A stretch of 64,000 nt of DNA from Sphingomonas endophytica (GCF_001476895.1 NZ_LDTB01000007.1:22329-86328); one strand, 5' to 3'; numbered from the stretch's first letter, positions 26,426 through 36,413 are shown. Numbers and translations are program-made. Notes: a model not told the origin generated them from the sequence alone.

Positions 26426-28182
26426 GGCTTGGGCTCTTCCGGCGCGACCGCGATCATGTCGCGTACCGCGAGCGCCGCACGCGCCGGATTGTCGCGGGTG
26501 AAGCCACGCACCGCGTCGATCCGCTCCTCATAGCTGCGGCTGGTTTCGATCTGGTCCAGGCTGACCGGTGCGGCGACCTCGATCTGATCGGTGCCCTCCG
26601 CGCCGTCCGCCACCGACTGCCCGTCACCGGCGGGGGAGCCGTCGCCCGACGCCGCCCCCGGCGTCGCGCCGTTCGGCAGCGCGGCGGCGGGGGCGATGGC
26701 GTCCTCGCGCTTCTTCATCAGCGCCTTGGCGATCGGACGCACGCCCAGCAGCAGCACCAGCAGCGCGATCAGCACCGCGGTCAGGTTGCGCGCCAGCATC
26801 GGCACCAGCGCGTTGTCGTACCACTTGGGCGCGGCGGCGGGATCGACCGCGCTGTCGGCGAACTTGCGGCTGATGACGGTGACGTTGTCGTTGCGCGCCT
26901 GATCGAAGCCGACCGCGCTCTTCACCAGATCGTTGATCTGCTGGATCTCCATCGCGGTCCGCTTGCCCTTGTCGGGGTCGCGCAGCAGCACCGCGACCGA
27001 CAGCCGCTTGATGTTGCCCGGCGCGGCGCGCGTCACCGACACTTCCTTGTTCAGGTCATAGGCGCGCTGGAACGCGTCCGACTGCTTGGCCGCGTCGGGC
27101 GCGGGGCCACCGGGGGTGGGCTGTGCATTGGGCGTGCCCGGTGCGCCCGTCGCCGGCTGCGGCGTGGAAAGCTGCGAGGCGGGCGGCGGCGTATTGCTCA
27201 GCGCGCCGGGGATGCCGGCGGGCGGGGCGCCGCTTGCCATGTTGCCGGTCCAGTTGCCGGTCTCGGCGCGCAGGCGGCCTTCCTTGTCATAGCTTTCGCG
27301 CGTCGCGCTGGTCTCGTCCAGATTGACGTCGGCCTGTACCTCGGCGCTGAAATTGCCCGCGCCGACCAACGGCGTCAGCAGCTGGATCAGCTGCTGACGG
27401 TATTTGTCCTCCACCTGCCGCTGGAATTCGATGCGCTTGTCGTTGGCGCTTTCCGGCCCGTCGCCGGTCTTCGTGAGCAGCCCGCCCATCTGGTCGACGA
27501 CGGTCACGGCATCGGGCTTCAGCCCCGGCACCGAGGACGCGACGAGATTCACGATCGAGCGTACCTGCGCCTCCGACAGCGACCGGCCGCCCTGCAGCTT
27601 GATGACCACCGATGCGGAGGGCGACGCATTGTCGCGCACGAACACGCTGGTCTCTGGCATCGCGAGATGGACGCGCGCCTCGGCGACCGCGTCGATCTCC
27701 TGGATCGAGCGCGCCAGTTCGGTCTCGCGCGCCTGGCGCAACCGCTCGCCCTCGACCGCGCGGCTGACGCCCATCGGCAGTTCGTCGAGGATCGCATAGC
27801 CGCCCGGCGCCGCCTTCGGCAGGCCCTGACCCGCCAGCAGCAGCCGCGCCTTGCTGTAATCCTCCTCGTTGACGGTCAGCGTACCCGCCGAATCGTCGAT
27901 ATGGCTGGGGATGTTCGCGGCGCTGAGCGCGGTGGTGACCGCCGCCTTGTCCGAATCGGGCAGCCCGGCGAACAAGGTCTTCTGCGGCGGGGTCGACAGC
28001 GCTGACCAGGCGAGACCGGCGGCGCCGATCAGGCCGACCATCAACGCCATCGGGCCGGCGCGACGCACGGCCGGTTGTGCCATGACGCCCTGGATCTGGC
28101 GCAGCGGATTGGCGAACTTCTCCGGCACGATCGTGACCGGCGCGGGGTTCTGCGGCGTGGCGGGGGCGAGAGCGTTGCTCAT
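26422..28182 (-). CDS. fliF: Flagellar MS-ring protein FliF
   Basis: A 586-residue MS-ring protein with two membrane segments (about residues 44-64, GPMALMVGLIGAAGLAWSAL, and about 455-480, NLTAVLIALLVLLLGVRPIAKAL). Ring-building motifs 1 and 2 (DKAAVTTALSAANIPSHIDDSAGTLTV; LARSIQEIDAVAEARVHLAMPETSVFVRDNASPSASVVI) and RBM3 lie between them. The cytoplasmic C-terminus binds FliG. Confidence 0.97.
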   Translation of the reverse strand: MSNALAPATPQNPAPVTIVPEKFANPLRQIQGVMAQPAVRRAGPMALMVGLIGAAGLAWSALSTPPQKTLFAGLPDSDKAAVTTALSAANIPSHIDDSAGTLTVNEEDYSKARLLLAGQGLPKAAPGGYAILDELPMGVSRAVEGERLRQARETELARSIQEIDAVAEARVHLAMPETSVFVRDNASPSASVVIKLQGGRSLSEAQVRSIVNLVASSVPGLKPDAVTVVDQMGGLLTKTGDGPESANDKRIEFQRQVEDKYRQQLIQLLTPLVGAGNFSAEVQADVNLDETSATRESYDKEGRLRAETGNWTGNMASGAPPAGIPGALSNTPPPASQLSTPQPATGAPGTPNAQPTPGGPAPDAAKQSDAFQRAYDLNKEVSVTRAAPGNIKRLSVAVLLRDPDKGKRTAMEIQQINDLVKSAVGFDQARNDNVTVISRKFADSAVDPAAAPKWYDNALVPMLARNLTAVLIALLVLLLGVRPIAKALMKKREDAIAPAAALPNGATPGAASGDGSPAGDGQSVADGAEGTDQIEVAAPVSLDQIETSRSYEERIDAVRGFTRDNPARAALAVRDMIAVAPEEPKP

Positions 28183-28183
28183 A

Positions 28184-28542
28184 TCAGACCGGCATGCTCA
28201 TGATGTCCTTGTACGCGGACAGGATCTTGTTGCGGACCTGCAGCGTCGCCTCGAAGCCGACCGACGCTTCCTGGCGCGCCAGCATCACCTTGGCGATGTC
28301 GACGGTTTCGCCGCGTTCATATTGTTCCGACAGCGCCGAGGCCTTCTGCTGGCCCTCGTTCACCTTGGCGATCGCCGACTGCATCGTGTCGGAGAAGCTG
28401 GCGGCGTTGGTCGCGCCGCCCGTCACCGGGGCCGGGGCGGCCGCGGCGCTGCCGCTGACGCGGTTCAATGCGGCGTTGCGCTCCAGGATCTGCGCACGCA
28501 GCGCCATCACCCGGTCGACGCCGCCGACCCCTCCGATCGCAC

Positions 28543-28546
<4 letters not shown>
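28184..28546 (-). CDS. fliE: Flagellar MS-ring/rod adapter FliE
   Basis: A 120-residue protein with the FliE C-terminal pattern FSDTMQSAIAKVNEGQQKASALSEQYERGETVDIAKVMLARQEASVGFEATLQVRNKILSAYKDIMSMPV. FliE connects the MS-ring to the proximal rod. It overlaps the regulator gene upstream by four bases and is one base from fliF, so the regulator and fli genes form one operon. Confidence 0.95.
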
Positions 28547-29808
<1,262 letters not shown>

Positions 29809-29857
29809 GGCGAGAAAATTCCCTCGAATCAGTGACGCTGTGATGCGGCGTGAGTGG

Positions 29858-29872
29858 TTAACGCGCGGTATA
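29858..29872 (-). promoter_or_regulatory. Possible CtrA-like site before the flbD-like gene
   Basis: TTAA, seven bases, TATA lies 50 bases before the activator start; on the minus strand it reads as a TTAACCAC half-site. CtrA boxes are TTAA-N7-TTAA, so one half is imperfect. Similar TTAACCAC sequences precede motA. Confidence 0.3.
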
Positions 29873-29992
29873 ATTGCCGCCTTGCCGGCAGGTATTTTCC
29901 GGGCGCGTGAGGGCACGCGCGCGCGTGGCGTGTGTGTACGTATGGGACGGGGCGGGCGGCGGGCTGGTCGAAAAAGCGCTTGCGAAAAGCGC

Positions 29993-30018
29993 TAAAGCTC
30001 CGGCGCGGGCTGTCGTTT
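29993..30018 (+). promoter_or_regulatory. Sigma-28-type promoter of flagellin
   Basis: TAAAG, 14 bases, GTCGTTT, about 70 bases before the flagellin ATG. Same geometry as the boxes before flgM and fliD, which are also classical FliA targets. Confidence 0.7.
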
Positions 30019-30089
30019 GAAGCGGTGACGGCACGGCCACCTGCTCATTCGGGGGCGGCGGGACGGGCCGGTAGATGGAGTTTTATCCC

Positions 30090-31466
30090 ATGACCGTGAT
30101 CAACACCAACACCTCGGCAATGCGCGCCACCAACGCTTCGGTCCAGGCGAACCGCTCGCTGTCGACCTCGATGGAGCGCCTGTCGACCGGCAAGCGCATC
30201 AACTCGGCGAAGGACGACGCCGCCGGCCTGTCGATCGCCAACCGCATGACCAGCCAGACCAAGAGCATGGCGATGGCGGTCCGCAACGCCAACGACGGCA
30301 TCAGCCTGGCGCAGACCGCCGAAGGCGCGATGGGCGAAGTCACCAACATGCTGACCCGCATGAAGGAACTGGCGACCCAGTCGGCCAACGGCACGCTGCA
30401 GGATACGGACCGCACCGCGCTTCAGTCGGAAATGACCCAGCTGACCGCCGAGATCAACAATGTCGCCAAGACGACCTCGTTCAACGGCAACAACCTGCTC
30501 GACGGCAGCAAGAGCTCCGTCAAGCTGCAGACCGGGATCAACGCCGACCAGAACATCAGCATGGCGCTGACCGACACGCGCGCCTCGACGCTGGGTCTGA
30601 CGGCGCAGGTGGGCAACAACGCTGTTGCGGGTGCTACCGCCCTGGCCGCGAACGGGATCACGATCAACGGGCAGAACGTCGGTGCCGCTGCCACTGCCGA
30701 CGCCAAGGACGTTGCGACTGCCATCAACGGCGTGACCACGAACTCCGGCGTCGTCGCCACGGCGAAGAATAAGGTCGAAGCGAATATTACCAGCTTTACC
30801 GCCGGCAATTCGCTCACGATCGGCAGCACCGCCGTCGTTCTGACGGCCGCGGAGAAGGACGTGAATGCGGTCGCCGCCAAGATCAACTCGACGCTCGGTT
30901 CGAGCAGCACCATCGCCGCGTCTGTCAGCGACACTGGCAAGCTGGTCCTGACGTCGTCGGATGGCGGCAACATCTCGGTGACCGACACCAACAGCATGCT
31001 GGCAAACGGAACGGATATCAAGGGCGGCACGGTCACGTTCGCGACGACGGCGGTGGTGACACGCGGCAACGTTACGCTGGAATCGCAGAATGGTAGCGGC
31101 ATCACGGTTGCGGGCACTGCTGCGGGGCTGACCGCCTCGGGTCTGACCGCTGGCAGCACGTCGGCGATCTCGATTTCGACCCAGACCGGCGCATCGGCCG
31201 CCATGTCGGTGATCGACAGCGCGCTGGACAAGGTCTCGGCCGCTCGCGGCACGATGGGTGCGGCGCAGAACCGGCTGGAATCGACCGTCAACAACCTGAC
31301 CACGACCGCGACCAACTTGTCGGACGCCAAGAGCCGGATCGAGGACGCGGACTTCTCGACCGAGACGACCGCGCTCGCCAAGGCGCAGATCCTCGGCCAG
31401 GCCTCGACCGCGATGCTGGCGCAGGCCAACCAGTCGCAGCAGGGCGTGATGAAGCTGCTCGGCTAA
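30090..31466 (+). CDS. Flagellin
   Basis: A 458-residue filament subunit. The conserved D0/D1 N-terminus ([19 protein letters not shown]...[24 protein letters not shown]) and C-terminus ([18 protein letters not shown]...[30 protein letters not shown]) flank a variable, Thr/Ala-rich central region (about residues 170-370). The frame opens earlier at 30075, but the ATG at 30090 is preceded by GGAG nine bases away. It is a lone plus-strand gene between two minus-strand operons, with its own promoter and a strong terminator. Confidence 0.96.
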   Translation: MTVINTNTSAMRATNASVQANRSLSTSMERLSTGKRINSAKDDAAGLSIANRMTSQTKSMAMAVRNANDGISLAQTAEGAMGEVTNMLTRMKELATQSANGTLQDTDRTALQSEMTQLTAEINNVAKTTSFNGNNLLDGSKSSVKLQTGINADQNISMALTDTRASTLGLTAQVGNNAVAGATALAANGITINGQNVGAAATADAKDVATAINGVTTNSGVVATAKNKVEANITSFTAGNSLTIGSTAVVLTAAEKDVNAVAAKINSTLGSSSTIAASVSDTGKLVLTSSDGGNISVTDTNSMLANGTDIKGGTVTFATTAVVTRGNVTLESQNGSGITVAGTAAGLTASGLTAGSTSAISISTQTGASAAMSVIDSALDKVSAARGTMGAAQNRLESTVNNLTTTATNLSDAKSRIEDADFSTETTALAKAQILGQASTAMLAQANQSQQGVMKLLG

Positions 31467-31526
31467 GTCCGGCAGCCGACCACCGGCCTCTCGCCCCCGA
31501 CCAGAGCGGGGCCGGTGCCGGACAAG

Positions 31527-31561
31527 AAAACCCCCGTCAGCGACAAGCTGGCGGGGGTTTT
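31527..31561 (+). terminator. Rho-independent terminator of flagellin
   Basis: A 14-base stem (AAAACCCCCGTCAG / CTGGCGGGGGTTTT, one G-U pair) with a seven-base loop and T-run. The A-run on the other side means it could work in both directions. Confidence 0.9.
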
Positions 31562-31616
31562 GCTGTCCTGTCGTCGTGCCGGCACGGGACGGTACGTTAC
31601 CTTCCCGGCCGTCCCG

Positions 31617-31868
31617 GCGAGAGTAGCGAAGCAATCCGGTGCCTGACCAGGACGTCCTTGATTGCTTCGCGCGGCTCGCAAGGACGGAGACTATCTACCC
31701 GTGTCCGTCCGCTACAAATGCTGCGCGTCGGCCCGATCGTCGCCCCTGCGCAGGCAGGGGCCCATGTCTGCATCGTCAGGACATCCCGCCCGACACAGGC
31801 GCCTCGCCATTCGAGTCTGCTTGGCGTGAGAGGCAACTGACATCGGCCCCTGCCCGCGCAGGGGCGAC
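31617..31868. repeat. REP-like repeats filling the flagellin-fliA gap
   Basis: The 464-base stretch 31467-31930 contains no gene. After the terminator it holds an eroded copy of the GCGAAGCAATCC / TTGATTGCTTCGCG family (about 31617-31690). A further pair follows at 31739-31868: GTCGCCCCTGCGCAGGCAGG at the left and the inverse CCTGCCCGCGCAGGGGCGAC at the right, about 90 bases apart. This last pair is a third arm sequence not seen elsewhere in the window. Confidence 0.7.
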
Positions 31869-31930
31869 GGCGTTTGGGCCGGCCGTGACTGCGAAGCGGC
31901 GGTCGCATCCACAACGACCGCCACCTCATC

Positions 31931-32068
31931 TCACGCCTCCCCCGACACCGTCAGATCGTCCGGGTTATCCTCCGGCTCCCCGGCCGGCACCTGCTCGACA
32001 TCGTCATGGCCTGCGTCGGGATCGCGTTGTTCCTCGCTCAGCGCGGGGTGGCTGCGGGGTTCGGTCAT
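31931..32068 (-). CDS. Small acidic hypothetical protein
   Basis: A 45-residue, Asp/Glu/Pro-rich, probably disordered protein (MTEPRSHPALSEEQRDPDAG...EPEDNPDDLTVSGEA). I do not recognise the family. A strong ribosome-binding site (GGAGAAGGAG, about nine bases before the ATG) supports it as a real gene. It lies downstream of the fliA terminator on the same strand, so it needs its own promoter or read-through. Confidence 0.55.
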   Translation of the reverse strand: MTEPRSHPALSEEQRDPDAGHDDVEQVPAGEPEDNPDDLTVSGEA

Positions 32069-32124
32069 CGCCTTGGCTCCTTCTCCTGTCCGCGCGACCA
32101 ACGCGCCAACCCGCGCGACAGGCA

Positions 32125-32162
32125 CAAAAAAACCGGCCCGGCTGGTGGACAGCCGGGCCGGT
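32125..32162 (-). terminator. Rho-independent terminator of the flhA-fliA operon
   Basis: A perfect 13-base stem (ACCGGCCCGGCTG / CAGCCGGGCCGGT) with a five-base loop, followed on the minus strand by a run of seven or eight T. It begins 26 bases after the fliA stop. Confidence 0.92.
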
Positions 32163-32187
32163 CGGAAGCCGGACGACGACGCTCGTG

Positions 32188-32949
32188 TCAGCGGCGCGTC
32201 ATCGCCTTCTTCAACTTCGCATGCGCCGCGCTCTTGATCTGGCAGACGCGCGCCGCGCCGATGCCCAGCACCTGGCCGATCTCCTCCAGGTTCAGTTCCT
32301 CGACGTGATAGAGCTGGATCACGAGCTGCTCGCGCTCCGGCAGGCCGGCGATCGCGGCGATCAGCCGCTCGCGGGTCTGGTTCTCGGACAGTTGCTCGAA
32401 CGCATCGGGCGTGTCGCTGGCGAACCACGGCTGGTCGTCGGCATAGACCTCATCGATCGGTTCGTATTTCACCGCTTCGGCGCCGGCATATTCGGTGCGC
32501 AGCTTCTCCGGCGTCACGTCCAGCCGCGCGGCCAGTTCGCGCTCGGTCGGCGCTCGGCCCAGTTCGTGCGACATCTGGTTGACGGCGCGGCTGTACTCGC
32601 GCTTCCGCCGGATGGCGCCGCGCGTCATCGCGGCGTGGCGGCGCAGCTCGTCGATCATCGCGCCGCGCAGGCGCGTGACCAGATATTGTTTCAGCGTCGC
32701 GGTGCCGCGATCCTCGAAAGCGGCGACCGCCTCGACCAGCGCGACCAGCCCGACCTGCACCAGATCCTCGACCTCGATCGCGGTCGAGACGCTGCCATGG
32801 ACGTGCCAGGCCAGCCGGCGGACGAGCGGCAGATGCTCGCGCACCATCGCATTCTCGTCGCGCGCGCGCGGGCGCGGCTTGTAGGTAAGCGGCGCGCCGT
32901 CCAGCGCGGGGGCGGCGGCGAAAGCGCCGGGCATCGGCTCGGCGCTCAT
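32188..32949 (-). CDS. fliA: Flagellar sigma factor FliA (sigma-28)
   Basis: A 253-residue sigma factor. Region 2 reads ENAMVREHLPLVRRLAWHVHG...EVEDLVQVGLVALVEAVAAFEDRG. Region 3 follows (ELAARLDVTPEKLRTEY). Region 4 has the helix-turn-helix LPEREQLVIQLYHVEELNLEEIGQVLGIGAARVCQIKSAAHAKLK. It directs class-3 flagellar genes and should read the TAAAG-N14-G(T/C)CGTTT boxes found here. FlgM at 36400 is its anti-sigma factor. Overlaps flhA by four bases. Confidence 0.96.
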   Translation of the reverse strand: MSAEPMPGAFAAAPALDGAPLTYKPRPRARDENAMVREHLPLVRRLAWHVHGSVSTAIEVEDLVQVGLVALVEAVAAFEDRGTATLKQYLVTRLRGAMIDELRRHAAMTRGAIRRKREYSRAVNQMSHELGRAPTERELAARLDVTPEKLRTEYAGAEAVKYEPIDEVYADDQPWFASDTPDAFEQLSENQTRERLIAAIAGLPEREQLVIQLYHVEELNLEEIGQVLGIGAARVCQIKSAAHAKLKKAMTRR

Positions 32950-35009
32950 GCCGCCAGCGCCTGCTGCTGGGCGTGACCGCCGATGATCGCGACGACCTCG
33001 ACGGCCTTGTCCTCGGGGACCTCAAAGAAGCTCATGACGGGCGTATCCGGTAGAACGGTGCGGATGAGTTTGCGGATCGCGACGCGGATCGCGGGCTGGA
33101 CGACCAGCGCGAACGGCTTCGCTTCCGCGATGAGCGGCTGGGCCGCGGCTTGCAGCGCGTCGACGATGCGACGGCCGAGTTCGGGTTCGATGACGTGGCG
33201 GCCGGGCTCGTTGCGCGCGGCCTGGCCGAGCAATTGCTCCAGCCCGCCCTCCAGCGTCATCACGCGCAGCGGCTCGCGCACGCCGGCCAGCTTGGCGATG
33301 ATCAGCGCGCCCAGATCGGGGCGGATCAGCTCGATGATCTCCAGCGGGTCCAGCGTGCGCTGCGCGGCATTGGCGATCGCGGCGGCGATGCGGCGGAACT
33401 CGCGCAGCTGGATGCCCTCGCTCAGCAGCCCGCGCAGCACGGTGGCCAGCGCGGTAAGCGGCAGCGGCGCAAGCGCCGCGACCAGATGCGGCGCGCGCTC
33501 CTTGAGCTCGTCGAGCAGCGACTGCACCTCGTCCGCGCCCAGCAGGTCGCCGGCATTGGCGCCCAACGCATGGTTCAGGTGCGTGGCGATGACGGTCCCC
33601 GAATCGACGACCAGATAGCCCTGGCCGGTCGCGACATCGGCATCGCCGGTCGCGATCCAGGTGGCATCCAGCCCGAAGGTCGGATCCTTGGCCTTCTTGC
33701 CGATCAGTTCGCCGAAGGCCTGGCCGGTGTCGAGCGCCAGCATCTCGTCGGGAGATACCTGGTCCTCGCCGATGCACACGCCGCCCAGCATGACGCGATA
33801 GATGTAGGGCGGCAGGTTGATGTCGTCGCGGACGCGCACCTGCGGCACGACGAAGCCCAGTTCCTTGGACAGCTGGCGGCGGACGCCGGTGATGCGGCCC
33901 ATCAGCGGCGCGCCGCGCCGCTCGTCGACCAGCGGGACCAGCCCGTAGCCGATGTCGAGGTTGACCATCATCGTCTCGCTCACCTCGTCCCAGCCGATCT
34001 TGGAGGGGTCGGGCGCCTCGACCGGCGCGGCCGGGGGCACGGGGACCGGGCGCTTGGCGATCTGGTGCAGCTTCCACGCGGCGAAGCCGGCGGCGGCGGC
34101 GAGCGGCAGGATGACGAAATGCGGCATCCCCGGCAGCACGCCCAGCAGCGTCAGGATGACCGCGACCGGCGTCCAGGTGCGCGCCGAGCCGAACTGGCTG
34201 CCGATCTGGCCGGCGAGATCCTTCTCGGACTTCACGCGGGTGACGATGGCGGCGGCGGCGATCGACAGCAGCAGCGCGGGCACCTGCGCGACCAGCGCGT
34301 CGCCGATGGCGAGCATGGTATAGGTCTGCGCGGCCTTGGCGATCGTCAGGCCGTGGCTGACGGGGCCCAGGATCAACCCGCCGACGATATTGGCGGCCAG
34401 GATCAGCAGGCCGGCGACCGCGTCGCCCTTCACGAACTTCGACGAGCCGTCCATCGAGCCGTAGAATTCGGCCTCGGTCGCGACGTCGACGCGGCGCTTC
34501 TTGGCTTCATCCGGCGTTATCAGCCCGGCGTTCAGGTCGGCGTCGATCGCCATCTGCTTGCCGGGCAGGGCGTCGAGGGTGAAGCGCGCCGACACTTCGG
34601 ACACGCGGCCCGCGCCCTTGGTGACGACGATCAGGTTGATGATGACGATGATCGCGAACACGAACAGGCCGACGACATAGTCGCCGCCGATCACGAACGA
34701 TCCGAACGCCTCGATGACATGCCCCGCCGCCGCCGAGCCGGTATGGCCGTGGACCAGCACGATGCGCGTGGAGGCGACGTTCAGGCCGAGCCGGAACAGC
34801 GTCGCGAACAGCAGCACGGTCGGGAAGGACGAGAAATCGAGCGGCTTCTCGGCGTTCAGCGCGACCATCAGCACGGCCAGGCTGATCGTGATGTTCATGA
34901 TGAAGAACACGTCGAGCATGAAGGCCGGGATCGGCACGACCATCAGCACGACCAGCAGCAGGATCGCGGCGGGCAGTGCGCCCTGCCGCACGGCGGCGAG
35001 GATCTTCAT
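32946..35009 (-). CDS. flhA: Flagellar type III export gate protein FlhA
   Basis: A 687-residue export-gate protein. About eight membrane segments occupy the N-terminal half, including the FHIPEP signature region (ATLFRLGLNVASTRIVLVHGH and GKQMAIDADLNAGLITPDEAKKRR). A cytoplasmic nonameric docking domain follows (GYGLVPLVDERRGAPLMGRITGVRRQLSKELGFVVPQVRVRDD). Length is normal. It overlaps the transglycosylase gene and fliA by four bases each. Confidence 0.97.
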   Translation of the reverse strand: MKILAAVRQGALPAAILLLVVLMVVPIPAFMLDVFFIMNITISLAVLMVALNAEKPLDFSSFPTVLLFATLFRLGLNVASTRIVLVHGHTGSAAAGHVIEAFGSFVIGGDYVVGLFVFAIIVIINLIVVTKGAGRVSEVSARFTLDALPGKQMAIDADLNAGLITPDEAKKRRVDVATEAEFYGSMDGSSKFVKGDAVAGLLILAANIVGGLILGPVSHGLTIAKAAQTYTMLAIGDALVAQVPALLLSIAAAAIVTRVKSEKDLAGQIGSQFGSARTWTPVAVILTLLGVLPGMPHFVILPLAAAAGFAAWKLHQIAKRPVPVPPAAPVEAPDPSKIGWDEVSETMMVNLDIGYGLVPLVDERRGAPLMGRITGVRRQLSKELGFVVPQVRVRDDINLPPYIYRVMLGGVCIGEDQVSPDEMLALDTGQAFGELIGKKAKDPTFGLDATWIATGDADVATGQGYLVVDSGTVIATHLNHALGANAGDLLGADEVQSLLDELKERAPHLVAALAPLPLTALATVLRGLLSEGIQLREFRRIAAAIANAAQRTLDPLEIIELIRPDLGALIIAKLAGVREPLRVMTLEGGLEQLLGQAARNEPGRHVIEPELGRRIVDALQAAAQPLIAEAKPFALVVQPAIRVAIRKLIRTVLPDTPVMSFFEVPEDKAVEVVAIIGGHAQQQALAA

Positions 35010-35869
35010 CGCGCACCGCCCCCCATGCCGGCCAGCATCATATAGGCGAGCCGGGCATTATCCGGTGACGGGCGCAACAGGCTGCCGGCCGCCGCGCCGC
35101 GCGCGCTGCTGATCCGGCCCAGCGTCGATGTCGCCCAGTCCAGCGCGTCGCTGGCGCTCTGCCCGGTGCCGGTCACGACCGTCGCGTCCTCGCCCATCGC
35201 CAGTGCCTGCGCAGCGAATTGCCACTGGTTGTTGGCGTTGGCGGTCGCGGCGGCGTCACCGCCGTCGCCCAGCTTGCTGGCGAAGCGCTGATAGACGTCC
35301 GAGAGCGAACGCGCGGACCCGTCGCGCTCGTAGAAGACGCTGCGGTTGGCGCGCGCGGCGGTCGGGAACAGCGACGCCGCGCTGCGATCCGGGTTGGCCT
35401 TCATCGCGGTCAGGAAGGTGCGCGCACCGCCGATGCCCAGGAAGTGCGCCATGTACAGGTCGGTGCCGGTCGCCTCGCGCCCGGTCGCGGCCTCAATCGC
35501 GCCCTTGTTGTCGCTGGCGTGTTCGGCGGCCATCAGCGCGGCGACTTCCGGGTTGTTGCGCAAGCCCAGGATCGCCTGGCGGTTGCCGCCGCTGACGACA
35601 TAGCGGCCGCCCGATTTCTGGATGCTGTCGGCGGCCCAGCCGAGGCCATGCTCGCCGCCGTGCTGCTTGACCACGCCCAGCCAGCTCTGCTCGAGGAACT
35701 GGTACAGGCCGCTCGCCGACGAGGTGCCGGAACGCGCATTGGCCTTCAGCCCGCTCTCCAGCTTCGCCTGACCCATCAGATAGTCGAAGTCGATGCCGGT
35801 ACGCTCGGCGGCGCGCTGGATCGCCGACGTGACGCGCTGACTGGCAGAGGTGATCGCGGAAACCGTCAT
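35006..35869 (-). CDS. Lytic transglycosylase-type flagellar muramidase
   Basis: A 287-residue SLT-fold protein. The candidate catalytic glutamate is E38 in LMGQAKLESGLKANARSGTSSASGLYQFLEQSWL, matching the family motif ES-G-GLYQF. It resembles the rod-gap-making enzymes such as Caulobacter PleA that open peptidoglycan for the growing rod. The separate flgJ at 44997 contains only the rod-binding domain, so this gene likely supplies the missing hydrolase. No signal peptide is apparent; export through the flagellar apparatus is possible. The ATG at 35869 is only 13 bases from a sigma-54 box. Confidence 0.85.
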   Translation of the reverse strand: MTVSAITSASQRVTSAIQRAAERTGIDFDYLMGQAKLESGLKANARSGTSSASGLYQFLEQSWLGVVKQHGGEHGLGWAADSIQKSGGRYVVSGGNRQAILGLRNNPEVAALMAAEHASDNKGAIEAATGREATGTDLYMAHFLGIGGARTFLTAMKANPDRSAASLFPTAARANRSVFYERDGSARSLSDVYQRFASKLGDGGDAAATANANNQWQFAAQALAMGEDATVVTGTGQSASDALDWATSTLGRISSARGAAAGSLLRPSPDNARLAYMMLAGMGGGAR

Positions 35870-35881
35870 GCCGGTGTTAAG

Positions 35882-35897
35882 AGCAAGACGCGTGCCA
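35882..35897 (-). promoter_or_regulatory. Sigma-54 promoter of transglycosylase-flhA-fliA
   Basis: On the minus strand TGGCAC-GCGTC-TTGCT matches the -24/-12 consensus exactly. The predicted start of transcription is about two bases before the ATG of the transglycosylase gene. Confidence 0.85.
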
Positions 35898-35917
35898 GAC
35901 GTGGACCCAGCCCTTGC

Positions 35918-36012
35918 CGTCACTCCCGCGCACGCGGGCACCCAGAACCTCTGCCGTCGCGGCCGTTGCGAGCACCTGGGCGTCTGACTTCCCGCCATCG
36001 CGGTGGTGACGG
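35918..36012. repeat. Degenerate paired REP-like element
   Basis: CGTCACTCCCGCGCACGC...GGGCACCCAGA and the inverse ending ...GGTGGTGACGG, with about 45 bases between, look like an eroded member of the CGTCATTCCCG family. Confidence 0.55.
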
Positions 36013-36043
36013 CGGCCGGGCGTCAAGTGGTTTCCCCCAAACG

Positions 36044-36076
36044 CCAAAACGCCCCGGCGGTGGGGCCGGGGCGCTT
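36044..36076 (-). terminator. Terminator of the flgA-flgM-flgN operon
   Basis: A nine-base stem CGCCCCGGC / GCCGGGGCG with a six-base loop, 28 bases after the flgN stop, followed on the minus strand by GTTTTGGCGTTT. Confidence 0.75.
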
Positions 36077-36101
36077 TCGGTGTCAGCGGTGGCGGGGGGC
36101 G

Positions 36102-36413
36102 TCAGGCGTAGGCGGCGCCCCCGCGGCCATAGGCGTTGCCGGGTTGACCGGAAAGAAGTTGCAGGCGGCGGCGAACATTTGCCGCCATCAGGTTCACGTA
36201 GATGCGGCAGGTGTCGTTGAGGCGATCCGCCTCCTCCACCAGCCCGCGCAGTTCCGGCGTCGCGGGGCCGTCACCCAGCTGACGCAGCTCCTCGATCACG
36301 CTCAGCTTGTGGGCGGTCGCACGCTCCAGCGCGTTCATGTCGTTGCTTTTCAGCGCGGCGATCTCCGCATGGAGCAGGTCGATCACGCGGATCAGCGCGT
36401 CACGCCTGTTCAT
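36102..36413 (-). CDS. flgN: FlgN-like flagellar export chaperone
   Basis: A 103-residue helical protein (ALIRVIDLLHAEIAALKSNDMNALERATAHKLSVIEELRQ...LNDTCRIYVNLMAANVRRRLQLLSG, ending NAYGRGGAAYA). The helical layout and the short Tyr-Gly tail fit FlgN, which carries hook-filament junction proteins FlgK and FlgL to the export gate. Sequence conservation is weak; the position directly after flgM, which it overlaps by 14 bases at most, is typical. Confidence 0.8.
   Translation of the reverse strand: MNRRDALIRVIDLLHAEIAALKSNDMNALERATAHKLSVIEELRQLGDGPATPELRGLVEEADRLNDTCRIYVNLMAANVRRRLQLLSGQPGNAYGRGGAAYA

Noticed and set aside
30030..30045. A sigma-54-like sequence (GGCAC ... CTGCT) before flagellin
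   Set aside because: The GG-to-GC spacing is 11 rather than the required 10 bases, and a sigma-28-type box shared with flgM and fliD lies just upstream.
31467..31930. Possible small genes or tRNA in the gap after flagellin
   Set aside because: Open frames there are shadows of inverted repeats; no cloverleaf or conserved tRNA boxes are visible.
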